The notes: generated by a model not told the origin, from the letters alone. A stretch of 64,000 nucleotides of DNA from Chitinophagales bacterium (GCA_020628375.1 JAHDFD010000002.1:197025-261024); one strand, 5' to 3'; numbered from the stretch's first letter, positions 43,768 through 52,762 are shown. Program-made: numbers and translations.

Positions 43768-44122
43768 TCAGGAAAAAGGTGCAAAAGGTGAATTGATCGC
43801 TCAGGAATTCCTGTTAAAAAATGGCTTTGACATCCTTGCCAATAACTGGAGATTCAAAAAAGGCGAGATCGACATAATTGCCCAAAAAGGCAATACAATC
43901 CATTTTGTAGAAGTAAAAGCAAGGAAAAATAATAATTTTGGCAATCCAGAGGATTCTGTATCATTATCAAAACAGAGAAAACTTGCACAAACTGCAAGTG
44001 CATTTTTATTTGCTATTAGTGGCGCACCTGAATGCCAGTTCGACATAATTGCCATTACAGGTAACTTACATGAAAAATATCAATTAGAATATTTCCCTGA
44101 TGCGTTTTTTCCATTTGAATAA
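43760..44122 (+). CDS. YraN / UPF0102 family nuclease-like protein
   Basis: This 120-residue protein of the UPF0102 family has a restriction-endonuclease-like fold. Visible motifs are GAKGELIAQEFLLKNG at the N-terminus, then NWRFKKGEIDIIAQKGNTIHFVEVKAR, which contains the E-x-D ... E-x-K catalytic pattern, and a VSLSKQRKLAQTA segment. The biological role is poorly known; a part in DNA repair or recombination is suspected for relatives. Its ATG at 43760 overlaps the menC 3' end by 8 bases, so translation is probably coupled. A bidirectional terminator follows. Confidence 0.87.
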   Translation: MNNQEKGAKGELIAQEFLLKNGFDILANNWRFKKGEIDIIAQKGNTIHFVEVKARKNNNFGNPEDSVSLSKQRKLAQTASAFLFAISGAPECQFDIIAITGNLHEKYQLEYFPDAFFPFE

Positions 44123-44124
44123 AA

Positions 44125-44161
44125 AAAGCCCTTTCAGACAACTTAAATCTGAAAGGGCTTT
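44125..44161. terminator. Bidirectional hairpin terminator
   Basis: A perfect 14-bp stem, AAAGCCCTTTCAGA (44125-44138) with TCTGAAAGGGCTTT (44148-44161), lies between convergent yraN and the repeat-rich surface protein. A run of A on the left gives U residues on the minus transcript. Confidence 0.85.
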
Positions 44162-44183
44162 CAAAAGTTTATAAACTGTTATA

Positions 44184-47100
44184 TCACTTAACAATAAAGC
44201 TACTCTTCAGATCGATCGTTTTACCGTTAATTGCCAAGAAGTAGATTCCTGAGCTTAGTTCAGTAATATCTAAAGGAATAATTTGCTTTCCATTTGACAG
44301 CTCAAGTGATTCGATCCTAACAACTTTACCAGAAACATCATAAATTGTAAGATTAGCTGAATCCGATTTATCTGCTACTAATTCAATATTAATAAATTCA
44401 TTAGCAGGGACCGGAGAAATTGTTAGGGTATTCCTATCATCTCTTACTACTTTTACGATATTAGATAGCGTAGAACTTCCATCTGTATCAAAAGCATCTA
44501 TTCTGTAATAAACAACTGTATTGATCAAATCTTCATCTGTATAATTATACGCTTGAATTGTATTAGAATTACCCGCTCCATCAATAACAGCAATTTTTTC
44601 AAATTGAACTCCATCAGTTGATTTCATCACATTAAAATGATCGTTATTATTCTCTGTAGCAGTTTTCCAACTCAAAACATTACCACGCTCTTCTGCATTA
44701 GCTTCAAAGCTCAACAATTCTATCGCTGTCGTTGAACAATCAACAGTTCCACTACTTTGAGCAGTACATCCTGCTATTGCATCAGTAACCGTAATATTAT
44801 ATGCTTCCCCCTGATCATAAGGACCAAATAATACAAAAATCTCACCATTGATATCATTTACAGGCATTGGCCCAGTTCCGTCATCAACCACAAAATTCCC
44901 TGTTCCACCTACAGCAACAACAAAAACCTGATAAATGCCACCTACCGAACAAACGATCTCAGCATTCATTGCAAATGATTGGCATAAGTCATCATAAGCA
45001 CAAGAACCATCTTCATCTGTTGCAGCCGGATTAAAGTTATCAGCATTCATATCTGTACAACCGGCAATTTCAAATTCATCACATACACCATCACCATCAG
45101 CATCATTAATACAAGAACCATCACAATTCAAATTTGGCTCGGCATAAGTACAACTTCCATTATCATCAGTTGCATTAGCATCAAAATTACATGCCATTGG
45201 GTCGGTACAACCTTCAGATTCGAATTCATCACAGATGCCATCACTATCAGCATCATTAATACAAGAACCATCGCAATTCAAATTTGGCTCAGCATAAGTA
45301 CATGTTCCATTATCGTCAGTTGCACTTGCATCGTAATTACACGCCATTGGGTCGGTACAACCTCCTGCTTCAAGCTCATCACAAATGCCGTCGTTGTCTG
45401 CATCGTTTAAGCAGTTTCCATCACAATCTAAAAACGCTTCTGCAAAAACACATGAACCATCATTTTCTGTTGCGGTTGCGTCGTAATTACATGCTGCCGG
45501 ATCAGGGCAGCCATTTATTTCAAATTCATCACAAACACCATCGCCATCTGAATCGTTAATACATGAACCATCACAGTTCAAGTTCGGCTCGGCATAGGTA
45601 CAGGTTCCATTATCTTCTGTCGCACTTGCATCATAATTACATGCCATAGGATCGGTACAACCACCTGCTTCAAATTCATCACAAATTCCATCATTATCAG
45701 CGTCGTTTAGACAATTTCCTTCACAATCTAAAAATTCTTCTGCATAAGTACATGAACCATCATTATCTGTTGCTAATTCATCGAAATTACAGGCAGATGC
45801 GTCATTACATCCTGCAACTTCAAATTCATCACAAACACCATCACCGTCTGAATCGTTAATACAAGAACCATCACAATTCAGATTAGGTTCTGCGTAAGTA
45901 CAAGTGCCATTGTCCTCTGTCGCATCGGGGTCATAATTACAGGCTGTTTCGTCTGTACAACCACCTTCTTCGAATTCATCACAGATTCCATCGTTATCAG
46001 CATCATTAAGGCAATTACCATCACAATCTAAAAATTCTTCTGAGTAAGAACAAGAACCGTCATCATCGGTTGCTGCTTCATCGAAATTACAGGCAGATGC
46101 ATCAGTACAGCCACTTACTTCTAATTCGTCGCAAACACCATCGCCATCTGTATCATTCAGACAATTGCCATCACAATCCAAGAATTCTTCAGCATAAGTA
46201 CAAGATCCATCATCATCTGTCGCATCAGGATCATAATTACATGCTGTTTCGTCTGTACAACCACCTGACTCCAATTCATCACAAATTCCATCAGCATCGG
46301 CATCATTCAAACAATTACCATCACAATCAAGGAACTCTTCCGGATATTCGCAAGAGCCATCTTCTACTAAAGCATTCACATCATAATTACAAGCTGCAGG
46401 ATCGGTACAACCTGGTAGCTCGTTACAATCGAGTGTTACACAAAGATTACTGAAAACTATATCAATATCTCCGGCTAAAGGTGTTCCTGAAAAGTTAGCA
46501 ATAGCCGCAATAATAGCAGGATTATCTCCATTAGGATCAAAAGGTCCATTAGCACCTGTATTTCCTTCTAACACAACACCTCCAAAAGTATAAGTGCCTG
46601 GTCCTGAAACTTCCATATTGAAATCTGTCCACGGGCAAGGGAAAAATCCACATTCCCCATTTTCTATTCTGAATTCTAAGGTAATTGGGAAAACTTCAGG
46701 ATCACCACTTACCTCCATATCCATGAACATACATATATCTTCCTCTAAAAATCCGGCAGTATTCAAATTCCAGATAAAACCACCAAAGGCATCGTTTGCC
46801 CCTTCTAGTAGTCCCATACCATTTTGAGTACCATAAGATAAACCTGAACCATCATTAAAATCCTGTACAGCTACAATTCCTAAAGGATTACCATCTTCAC
46901 ACAAATACAAACAACTACCATCGTCAGAAGTCGCTTCAGGATTAAAGTTGGAAGCGGCCATGTCTGTACAACCTAATGTTTCATCTGCATCACAAATACC
47001 ATCATTATCTGTATCTAGAAAAGTACCTTCACAAGTACAGTCTTCTAACACTGTATCATCTACGGTACAATCATCCATATCATCGCAAGCAGCACCAACT

Positions 47101-48056
47101 ATATCACCATTAGGGCATTCTTGTTGTGCATTACAATTTCCATTAGAAACACAAAGGTTTCCAAAATTGACTGTTATATCTGAGTTAAGTGGACTACCTG
47201 TAAAATGCGCAATTGCCACTACCAAGGCAGGATTATCACCGGCAGGATCGAATGGTCCGTTTCCGCCTGCATTTGCTTCAGCTACTAAACCACCAAGTGT
47301 ATATGTACCTGATTCATTAATAACGGTATTAAAATCGTACCATGGGCATGGGAAAAATCCACAGCCATTATTTTCTATTCTGAATTCTAAAGTGATAGGA
47401 AACACGCTCGCATCGGCAATTACTTCCATATCTATGAACATACAGATGTCTTCTATACCTAATCCATCAGTATTCACATTCCACAAAAATCCACCAAAAT
47501 CATTATTAGCACCTGCCAGTAAGCCCATACTATTAGGTGAACCGAACGAATTTCCAGAACCACCATCGAAAGCTGTGCTATTAGAAACATCTAATAAATT
47601 GTCTTCTGAACATAAGTATAAACAAGTACCATCTTCTTCAGTAGCAGCAGGATCATAATTTGTTGCTGCTTCATCAGTACATCCTGGTACGGCAGTGAAA
47701 ACCTCAGGTGCTCCATTATCTACCCATGCTTGTAGCCGATCTAATTCATCTTGATCGAATAGCCCTCCTACTCTATCGTTCATAGAAGGAGCAGAAATCG
47801 GAGAACCACAACCATCATATCCAGTTGTAATAATAGAGCCAACTAAATTGGTTCCGGTTAACAAATTAGTGCCACATTTATTACCTCCTGCTGCAATTCC
47901 TGCATAAGAGGTAAGACTAAGACCTCCCTGATTACCATGACAGCCAGTGCAACCATTATCAGAAAACAGAGGTGCTATGGTTGACCAGTCTTCCTGAGCA
48001 TTTATCTGAAGCACACAACAACAGACCAATGTTATTACTGTAAAAAGTTTTTTCAT
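44184..48056 (-). CDS. Giant T9SS surface protein: cytochrome c-like domain, calcium-type repeats
   Basis: The product has 1290 residues. The signal peptide (1-21) is followed by a cytochrome c-like domain (about 22-120) with a haem-binding CTGCH at 36-40 and a candidate axial Met at 92 (SAPSMNDR). Two beta domains (about 145-310 and 385-545) share FGGFLWN/FGGFIWN, CMF-DMEV and ENGCGFFPCPW-type segments. Then come nine 50-residue repeats (549-998) with GC-D--ACN-D, DGSC, D-DGNC and D-DGICDE cores. The Asp-rich, disulfide-rich pattern resembles thrombospondin type 3 calcium-binding repeats. A partial tenth repeat, a beta segment and a T9SS sorting domain (ISPVPANE ... SGIYFLAINGK) follow. Haem plus a stalk suggests surface electron transfer, which is inferred. 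Confidence 0.8.
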   Translation of the reverse strand: MKKLFTVITLVCCCVLQINAQEDWSTIAPLFSDNGCTGCHGNQGGLSLTSYAGIAAGGNKCGTNLLTGTNLVGSIITTGYDGCGSPISAPSMNDRVGGLFDQDELDRLQAWVDNGAPEVFTAVPGCTDEAATNYDPAATEEDGTCLYLCSEDNLLDVSNSTAFDGGSGNSFGSPNSMGLLAGANNDFGGFLWNVNTDGLGIEDICMFIDMEVIADASVFPITLEFRIENNGCGFFPCPWYDFNTVINESGTYTLGGLVAEANAGGNGPFDPAGDNPALVVAIAHFTGSPLNSDITVNFGNLCVSNGNCNAQQECPNGDIVGAACDDMDDCTVDDTVLEDCTCEGTFLDTDNDGICDADETLGCTDMAASNFNPEATSDDGSCLYLCEDGNPLGIVAVQDFNDGSGLSYGTQNGMGLLEGANDAFGGFIWNLNTAGFLEEDICMFMDMEVSGDPEVFPITLEFRIENGECGFFPCPWTDFNMEVSGPGTYTFGGVVLEGNTGANGPFDPNGDNPAIIAAIANFSGTPLAGDIDIVFSNLCVTLDCNELPGCTDPAACNYDVNALVEDGSCEYPEEFLDCDGNCLNDADADGICDELESGGCTDETACNYDPDATDDDGSCTYAEEFLDCDGNCLNDTDGDGVCDELEVSGCTDASACNFDEAATDDDGSCSYSEEFLDCDGNCLNDADNDGICDEFEEGGCTDETACNYDPDATEDNGTCTYAEPNLNCDGSCINDSDGDGVCDEFEVAGCNDASACNFDELATDNDGSCTYAEEFLDCEGNCLNDADNDGICDEFEAGGCTDPMACNYDASATEDNGTCTYAEPNLNCDGSCINDSDGDGVCDEFEINGCPDPAACNYDATATENDGSCVFAEAFLDCDGNCLNDADNDGICDELEAGGCTDPMACNYDASATDDNGTCTYAEPNLNCDGSCINDADSDGICDEFESEGCTDPMACNFDANATDDNGSCTYAEPNLNCDGSCINDADGDGVCDEFEIAGCTDMNADNFNPAATDEDGSCAYDDLCQSFAMNAEIVCSVGGIYQVFVVAVGGTGNFVVDDGTGPMPVNDINGEIFVLFGPYDQGEAYNITVTDAIAGCTAQSSGTVDCSTTAIELLSFEANAEERGNVLSWKTATENNNDHFNVMKSTDGVQFEKIAVIDGAGNSNTIQAYNYTDEDLINTVVYYRIDAFDTDGSSTLSNIVKVVRDDRNTLTISPVPANEFINIELVADKSDSANLTIYDVSGKVVRIESLELSNGKQIIPLDITELSSGIYFLAINGKTIDLKSSFIVK
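45063..46412 (-). repeat. Nine tandem 150-base repeats inside the surface-protein gene
   Basis: The region encodes residues 549-998 of the protein at 44184 as nine units of exactly 50 residues. Two flavours alternate: one with the EEFLDCDGNC core (units 1, 2, 3, 5, 7) and one with EPNLNCDGSC (units 4, 6, 8, 9). Units 4-5 and 6-7 therefore look like a duplicated pair. Confidence 0.85.
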
Positions 48057-48335
48057 AGTTAAATTTTAATATGTTCAAATTAGGATATTAGTATTTTAAA
48101 AAAATTCGTAACTAAATAGCTAAGTAAAAGTTGGTAACTAAATTAAACGAATTAAATCTTATGCCAAAATTTGATTATCAATATTTACAAGATAATCGAT
48201 GAATAAATCACACCCAAATATATAAATCTTGAAAATCAATGACTTACATTAAAAAAAATATTGTTTTCTATTAAAAAAATAAAACCTTAGCACGATTTTT
48301 GTCGTAACCATAGTAAAACCTCTAAAATATTAAAC

Positions 48336-50483
48336 ATGTTTAAATTTGTACAAATCCTATTTGTCTCTCTCATTATTTTAGTATGCTCTCCAATAAATTC
48401 GTTTATTTCAGCAAGTCCAATTTTGCCCTTTGAATGTAATACCGATTGGTATAACAATACATCATGCGGATTAAATGAATATGTCAATTCTAACGGCGAA
48501 ACTATATTTGTTACCGTCAGTGACCCAGCGATTGCTGATATTCCACATTATTATTATGATTGTACTGGAAATCTGATTTGTGAATATGGTGGTTATTATA
48601 TTCTGGAAATGATAATTGATGAAAATGGTCAGATCTATGAAGTTTTACCGGACGGTGTATGTGATGAAGAATTCGCTGGTCAATTAAATGGACTTACATT
48701 TGTTCAGAATATTGTTCCATGTATCAGTACATTCCAACAATGTAATACAGATTGGTTTGATCCTAACTCAGCTTGTGGTTTAGATGAATATGTAAACGCT
48801 TTTGGCGAAACGGTTTATAAAACAACGCCACAAACTTTCCCGGGTATGAGTGATGATGAACCTGAACAATATTTCGATTGTACTGGAAACTGGATTTGCT
48901 CTTCAAATGGAGAAATTTTACCAGAATGGCAATGTGATAACACCTTCTTACAAGGATTAACTTTTGTACAAACTATTCAAGCTTGTTCAGATGCGTGTAA
49001 TACAGACTGGTATAATAATACTGCTTGTGGTTTAGATGAATATGTGAATGCTTTTGGGGAAACTATATACAAAACTACACCACAAACTTTCCCGGGTATG
49101 AGTGATGATGAACCTGAACAATATTTCGATTGTACTGGAAACTGGATTTGCTCTTCAAATGGAGAAATTTTACCAGAATGGCAATGTGATAACACCTTCT
49201 TACAAGGATTAACTTTTGTACAAACTATTCAAGCTTGTTCAGATGCGTGTAATACAGACTGGTATAATAATACTGCTTGTGGTTTAGATGAATATGTGAA
49301 TGCTTTTGGGGAAACTATATACAAAACTACACCACAAACTTTCCCGGGTATGAGTGATGATGAACCTGAACAATATTTCGATTGTACTGGAAACTGGATT
49401 TGCTCTTCAAATGGAGAAATTTTACCAGAATGGCAATGTGATAACACCTTCTTACAAGGATTAACTTTTGTACAAACTATTCAAGCTTGTTCAGATGCGT
49501 GTAATACCGATTGGTATAATGGAAACGCATGTGGTTTAGATGAATATGTAAATTCAATGGGCGAAACTATTTTTATAACAACTACTGACCCAATGATCGC
49601 CGATGTCCCACACTATTATTATGATTGTTTTGGTAATCTAATTTGCGAATATGGTGGTTATTACCTTTTAGACATTATAGTAGATGCAAATGGAAATATA
49701 ACTGAAGTGTTGCCCGATGGAGTTTGTGAAGAGGAATTTTCTAATCAATTGCAAGGCTTGACATTTGTACAAACAATTCATGAGTGTACGGGTACAATCT
49801 TTCCAATTATTCCTGTATGCGAAGATGCTGATCTGTTCACGCTGGAAATAAAAGCATTACTTGAAGGTCAATGGAACGGAACAGTAATGAATAATGCTCT
49901 TGCAGATGCAGGCTTATTACCATTTGATCAGCCTTTCAATGGTGAAGCATGGGGTTATTATGCCGGCATCGAAACTTTGGATTATATAGCAGCACCTGAA
50001 GTAGTTGACTGGGTAATGATCTGTCTTAGAGATATAAATGGCAATGAAGTTGAAAAAGTTTCGGCATTGATAGATGGTTTTGGAAATGTGATGAACTATG
50101 ATGGAAGTGATTGCATTCCTTTCTATGAAGCTGATATTAATGAACAATATCTTATTTCTATACACCATAACGGACATATCAGTGTAATGAGTAGCGAACC
50201 TGTTGCTAATAACGACCTTTATGATTTTACAACCAGTGCAGATAAAGCTGAAGGATTAGAAGCTATGAAATTCGTAAATGGTGCATGGGTACTATTCGGT
50301 GGTGATTATGATAATAATGGAATTATAAATAGCCTTGACTTTAATAACTGGGCAAATAATTCAGCGTTAGTAAATGTTTATACCTCAATTGATATTGATG
50401 GAAATGGAATAGTGAACAATCTTGATTATAATGTTTGGGAGATAAACAGAAGTAAAATTGGTTTACCATTATTGTATGATTAA
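48336..50483 (+). CDS. Exported repeat protein with dockerin-like C-terminus
   Basis: This 715-residue secreted protein starts with a signal peptide (1-26, ending FISA). It holds six Cys-rich units of about 84-100 residues, each opening with CNTDWYN and a CGLDEYVN motif and closing with GLTFVQ. The first and last resemble each other (HYYYDC, EYGGYY), and the middle ones form a near-perfect array (see the 252-base repeat). A unique region follows (about 495-640), then a C-terminal pair of calcium-loop motifs, DYDNNGIINSLDFNNW and DIDGNGIVNNLDYNVW, as in dockerin type I. No T9SS tail is visible; the protein ends soon after at IGLPLLYD. Dockerin-like ends may bind a cohesin-type partner or fold with calcium. 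No named family was recognised for the repeats. Confidence 0.75.
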   Translation: MFKFVQILFVSLIILVCSPINSFISASPILPFECNTDWYNNTSCGLNEYVNSNGETIFVTVSDPAIADIPHYYYDCTGNLICEYGGYYILEMIIDENGQIYEVLPDGVCDEEFAGQLNGLTFVQNIVPCISTFQQCNTDWFDPNSACGLDEYVNAFGETVYKTTPQTFPGMSDDEPEQYFDCTGNWICSSNGEILPEWQCDNTFLQGLTFVQTIQACSDACNTDWYNNTACGLDEYVNAFGETIYKTTPQTFPGMSDDEPEQYFDCTGNWICSSNGEILPEWQCDNTFLQGLTFVQTIQACSDACNTDWYNNTACGLDEYVNAFGETIYKTTPQTFPGMSDDEPEQYFDCTGNWICSSNGEILPEWQCDNTFLQGLTFVQTIQACSDACNTDWYNGNACGLDEYVNSMGETIFITTTDPMIADVPHYYYDCFGNLICEYGGYYLLDIIVDANGNITEVLPDGVCEEEFSNQLQGLTFVQTIHECTGTIFPIIPVCEDADLFTLEIKALLEGQWNGTVMNNALADAGLLPFDQPFNGEAWGYYAGIETLDYIAAPEVVDWVMICLRDINGNEVEKVSALIDGFGNVMNYDGSDCIPFYEADINEQYLISIHHNGHISVMSSEPVANNDLYDFTTSADKAEGLEAMKFVNGAWVLFGGDYDNNGIINSLDFNNWANNSALVNVYTSIDIDGNGIVNNLDYNVWEINRSKIGLPLLYD
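48828..49507 (+). repeat. Exact 252-base tandem repeat, 2.7 copies
   Basis: Each base from 48828 to 49255 is identical to the base 252 positions later, giving a 680-base tract of perfect period 252. It encodes 84-residue units of the protein at 48336. The exact identity, including silent sites, indicates recent duplication or gene conversion. Confidence 0.9.
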
Positions 50484-50810
50484 TTCATAAAGTATAAAAA
50501 CTATATGAGCTAATTTTCAATGAATCAAAACGGTCAACAGTCGATAATCCCACTGTCAACAAAACGCAGAAGATACTTTGAAAAAGTAGTGTGTTATGGT
50601 CTGTGGTCTGTCAACCATGAACACTGATTACACATCACAACATGAATTATATATTACTTTTTAAAAGCCCTTGTAATTATTATAGATTATAAGGGCTTTT
50701 GAATTTCCTTCAATACTATTATTCAAAATTCAAAGAATCAGACAACTTGCAGATAACTATTAAGGTTACCTTTAAATAACACCCAGTTAACAAATAACTA
50801 ACATTAAGTT
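50484..50810 (+). other. Intergenic region with dispersed repeat and terminator
   Basis: After the stop at 50483 comes a GTCAAC/CTGTC-rich stretch (50528-50625) that shares CCACTGTCAACAA with 23162-23174. A terminator lies at 50663-50700. No ORF of note was seen. Confidence 0.5.
50663..50700 (+). terminator. Hairpin terminator
   Basis: The stem AAAAGCCCTTGTAAT (50663-50677) pairs with ATTATAAGGGCTTTT (50686-50700) with one G-T pair. It lies about 180 bases after the repeat-protein stop. Confidence 0.75.
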
Positions 50811-50843
50811 CTTGACAGTTTAAAAAACTTATGTTTACATTTG
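50811..50843 (+). promoter_or_regulatory. Complete Bacteroidota-type promoter
   Basis: TTG at 50812-50814 and TACATTTG at 50836-50843 are separated by 21 bases, matching the TTTG-N19-21-TAnnTTTG promoter of this phylum. It is the clearest promoter in the window and drives the short unit that ends at 51036. Confidence 0.75.
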
Positions 50844-50881
50844 CATTGTCTTAAATAATAAAATTATAAATTCATAAAAAA

Positions 50882-50968
50882 ATGCGTTTCTTAAATACAT
50901 ATAACATTCTAAGTCAAGCTTGCCAAAATTCAGTGGCAGGTGATTGGATAGACAAACGATTTATGTGA
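50882..50968 (+). CDS. 28-residue small ORF in the short transcript
   Basis: It runs ATG to TGA with no interruption, about 38 bases after the -7 element. The peptide contains MRFLNTYNIL, one Cys, and a WIDKRFM end, with no transmembrane stretch and no run of one amino acid as in attenuator peptides. Its placement just after a strong promoter favours translation, but 28 codons is short enough to arise by chance. It could encode a small protein, a leader peptide, or nothing. Confidence 0.35.
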   Translation: MRFLNTYNILSQACQNSVAGDWIDKRFM

Positions 50969-50994
50969 TGGGAAATTTAGCGAAGTTTTATTTT

Positions 50995-51036
50995 AAAAAG
51001 CCTGCACTTAAATCAAAAAAGTGCAGGCTTTTTTTG
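50995..51036 (+). terminator. Strong rho-independent terminator
   Basis: A perfect 13-bp stem, AAAAAGCCTGCAC (50995-51007) with GTGCAGGCTTTTT (51021-51033), continues into further T residues. It ends the short transcript. Confidence 0.88.
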
Positions 51037-51124
51037 TTACCGCTGATTATTAATCATTGATTATCAATCAATAATTATAAATCGCTCCCAATCACTAACA
51101 ACTATTAAAATTATTTCCTAACCC

Positions 51125-51146
51125 CTTCGAAAGTGAAATTTCGGAG
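51125..51146 (+). other. Small hairpin upstream of the PcfJ-RtcB pair
   Basis: The arms CTTCGAAA (51125-51132) and TTTCGGAG (51139-51146) pair over 8 bp with one G-T and a GTGAAA loop. It lies in a gene-free stretch and may be part of a 5' leader. There is no T run, so it is not a typical terminator. Confidence 0.35.
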
Positions 51147-51258
51147 CTAAAACAACTATGTACGAACTCAACATGGGATGGACAAACTATATCCTTTTTC
51201 AAGCAAGAATCTAGTAAAAAAATCTGTCTCAATTCAATCACATTAAAAATTTTTAATT

Positions 51259-51522
51259 ATGTACCAATTCAAGCTAATCAGAAAAACAATGAAAACTAGT
51301 GCAGAACCTGATGGTATTTCCATCGCACTCATTGTTCTATTAGTCTGCTTTTATCTGATATCTAATTCGATAACAAGCGACACATTAAAATCATACTATA
51401 CAAACGAAATTAATAATGGCAACACATATATCAAAGCGCAGGACTTCTTCGGCTTCGAAGAAGAGAAAGCAAATGCGCAAGCCCAAGTGGCTGAATCAGG
51501 AAGTGGAGCAAATGCACCATGA
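51259..51522 (+). CDS. Doubtful 87-codon ORF overlapping the PcfJ gene start
   Basis: The frame encodes a hydrophobic stretch (SIALIVLLVCFYLISNSI, about residues 21-38) that would be one membrane helix, then a polar tail. Its last 107 bases overlap the first 36 codons of the PcfJ-like gene in another frame, and the PcfJ frame there (KRK-RKPKWL) looks like genuine protein. The first 157 bases have no competing frame. It could be a small membrane protein translated ahead of PcfJ or a chance ORF. Confidence 0.3.
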   Translation: MYQFKLIRKTMKTSAEPDGISIALIVLLVCFYLISNSITSDTLKSYYTNEINNGNTYIKAQDFFGFEEEKANAQAQVAESGSGANAP

Positions 51523-52762
51523 CCAGGAACAAAAAAAATTAATCAACAAATTAAAATCTAATAAAGCTCTTAATCATAAGGGATTAAAGCAACTAATAAG
51601 CATACTATATAAGGGGGAATCTTTACAAAACTTAAGACCTGAGTACAAACTCATAAAAGAATTCTTTGTAAAATACAAAGGAAAGAAAAACGAAAATGCA
51701 AGAAAATTATTCCATGAGATCCTTCAGCACTTAGTTGAAGAAAGATGTACAGAACTTATTGGAAGTAATGAGTACTTATCAGTAATTTTCCTGATCGTTC
51801 AATTCAGTAGTCATTTTGTGAACGAGCCGTTTACGTGGAAGAAAAACAGCCATAATGTTCGCAAACAAATGAGCAGTCTTTTAAGACATTGTTTCGCAAA
51901 GTATTCTATTCCAGCATTCTTCGATCAGGTTTGGTATCGTGGAAGTGATGACGAAAGACTAACATATATCGAAATCGGCGCGGGTGTAAACATCCGCAAG
52001 TGCACTCATAAATTATTTCCATTTAGCAAGAAGGTGGGGCATTTCTTTATGCAGGCTCCCGAACATTATACACTCCAGGAAGCATTTATTTATGCTGAAT
52101 TAAAGAGTTTGGGAGCCAGCCCTGTTTTCATTAACATTGTTAAGAATTACGGTTATTTAAGTTATCAGTTTTCAAAAGGAGATCAACAAGCATGGTTAAG
52201 ACTTTTTGAATTCCTAGTAAAGCAAAAAGATGAAGATCTGATTAAAACTCATGATAAGGTATTTGAGTACTACAACTTAATGATCGATGAGGAAACTGAA
52301 TTCAAATTGAAAGGAAGAACCTTACAATCGATTTACCGATTAGCAGTCGATTATTTGAAAGAGCAAGAAAAACTTGATAAGGGGTTCGGCAAATTCAAAT
52401 GGAACACAGCAAACGAAATTCAACAATACAAAAAAATGTATGATGAAAATGATACACTTTTTGAATTGACCATAATTGAATTGTGTAGCGCGCGTGAATT
52501 ATTAAAAGAAGGGAAGAGAATGAAAAACTGTGTAGCAACTTATACGAGTTATTGTGTAAAAAACGAAAACAGGATTTTTTCTATACGAAAAGAAAATTGG
52601 TTCGGACATAATAGCACAGCTGCAACAGTTGAAATAGATCCGGAAGAGAAAAGAGTTACTGAGGCGAAAGCACCTTGTAATGAAGATGTAAAAGGTAGTG
52701 TTTTACAATTCTTAAATGAATGGGCATTACTTAATGGTTTCACCGTAGATAAAGATTTATAA
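51416..52762 (+). CDS. PcfJ-like domain protein
   Basis: The product has 448 residues. The N-terminus is strongly basic (SKKRKQMRKPKWLNQ, 14-28), followed by a long helical region. The C-terminal 90 residues (about 355-440) match the PcfJ-like domain: ELLKEGKRMKNCVATY with C372 and Y376, then C380, then RIFSIRK, TVEIDP, VTEAKAPCN and FLNEWALLNGF. PcfJ was named from a conjugative plasmid gene cluster; its biochemical role is unknown to me. The start is the ATG at 51416, as the frame upstream hits a TAA within 40 bases. The stop overlaps the start of rtcB (TAATG), so translation of the two is coupled. This pairing suggests a job in RNA handling, which is inference. Confidence 0.75.
   Translation: MATHISKRRTSSASKKRKQMRKPKWLNQEVEQMHHDQEQKKLINKLKSNKALNHKGLKQLISILYKGESLQNLRPEYKLIKEFFVKYKGKKNENARKLFHEILQHLVEERCTELIGSNEYLSVIFLIVQFSSHFVNEPFTWKKNSHNVRKQMSSLLRHCFAKYSIPAFFDQVWYRGSDDERLTYIEIGAGVNIRKCTHKLFPFSKKVGHFFMQAPEHYTLQEAFIYAELKSLGASPVFINIVKNYGYLSYQFSKGDQQAWLRLFEFLVKQKDEDLIKTHDKVFEYYNLMIDEETEFKLKGRTLQSIYRLAVDYLKEQEKLDKGFGKFKWNTANEIQQYKKMYDENDTLFELTIIELCSARELLKEGKRMKNCVATYTSYCVKNENRIFSIRKENWFGHNSTAATVEIDPEEKRVTEAKAPCNEDVKGSVLQFLNEWALLNGFTVDKDL

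Larger units (their letters stand above)
50844..51036 (+). ncRNA. Short stand-alone transcript, candidate small RNA or leader
   Basis: A promoter at 50811-50843 and a perfect terminator at 50995-51036 define a transcript of roughly 190 bases. Inside, CTTGCCA/TGGCAGG can form a 7-bp stem with an 8-base loop (about 50919-50940). It also holds a 28-codon ORF (50882-50968). I do not recognise a known RNA family: it lacks SRP, tmRNA or RNase P signatures. It precedes the PcfJ-RtcB pair, so it may be a leader or an RNA substrate, which is inference. Confidence 0.5.

Noticed and set aside
45284..46453. Plus-strand ORFs rich in His and Arg inside the repeat region
   Set aside because: They are the complement of the Asp/Cys-rich tandem repeats on the minus strand; the minus frame has a signal peptide, repeats and a T9SS tail.
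46948..47658. 236-codon plus-strand ORF
   Set aside because: It is antisense to the duplicated beta domains of the large surface protein and has low-complexity composition.
48977..49447. Two identical 72-codon minus-strand ORFs
   Set aside because: They are antisense shadows of the exact 252-base repeat in the plus-strand surface protein gene.
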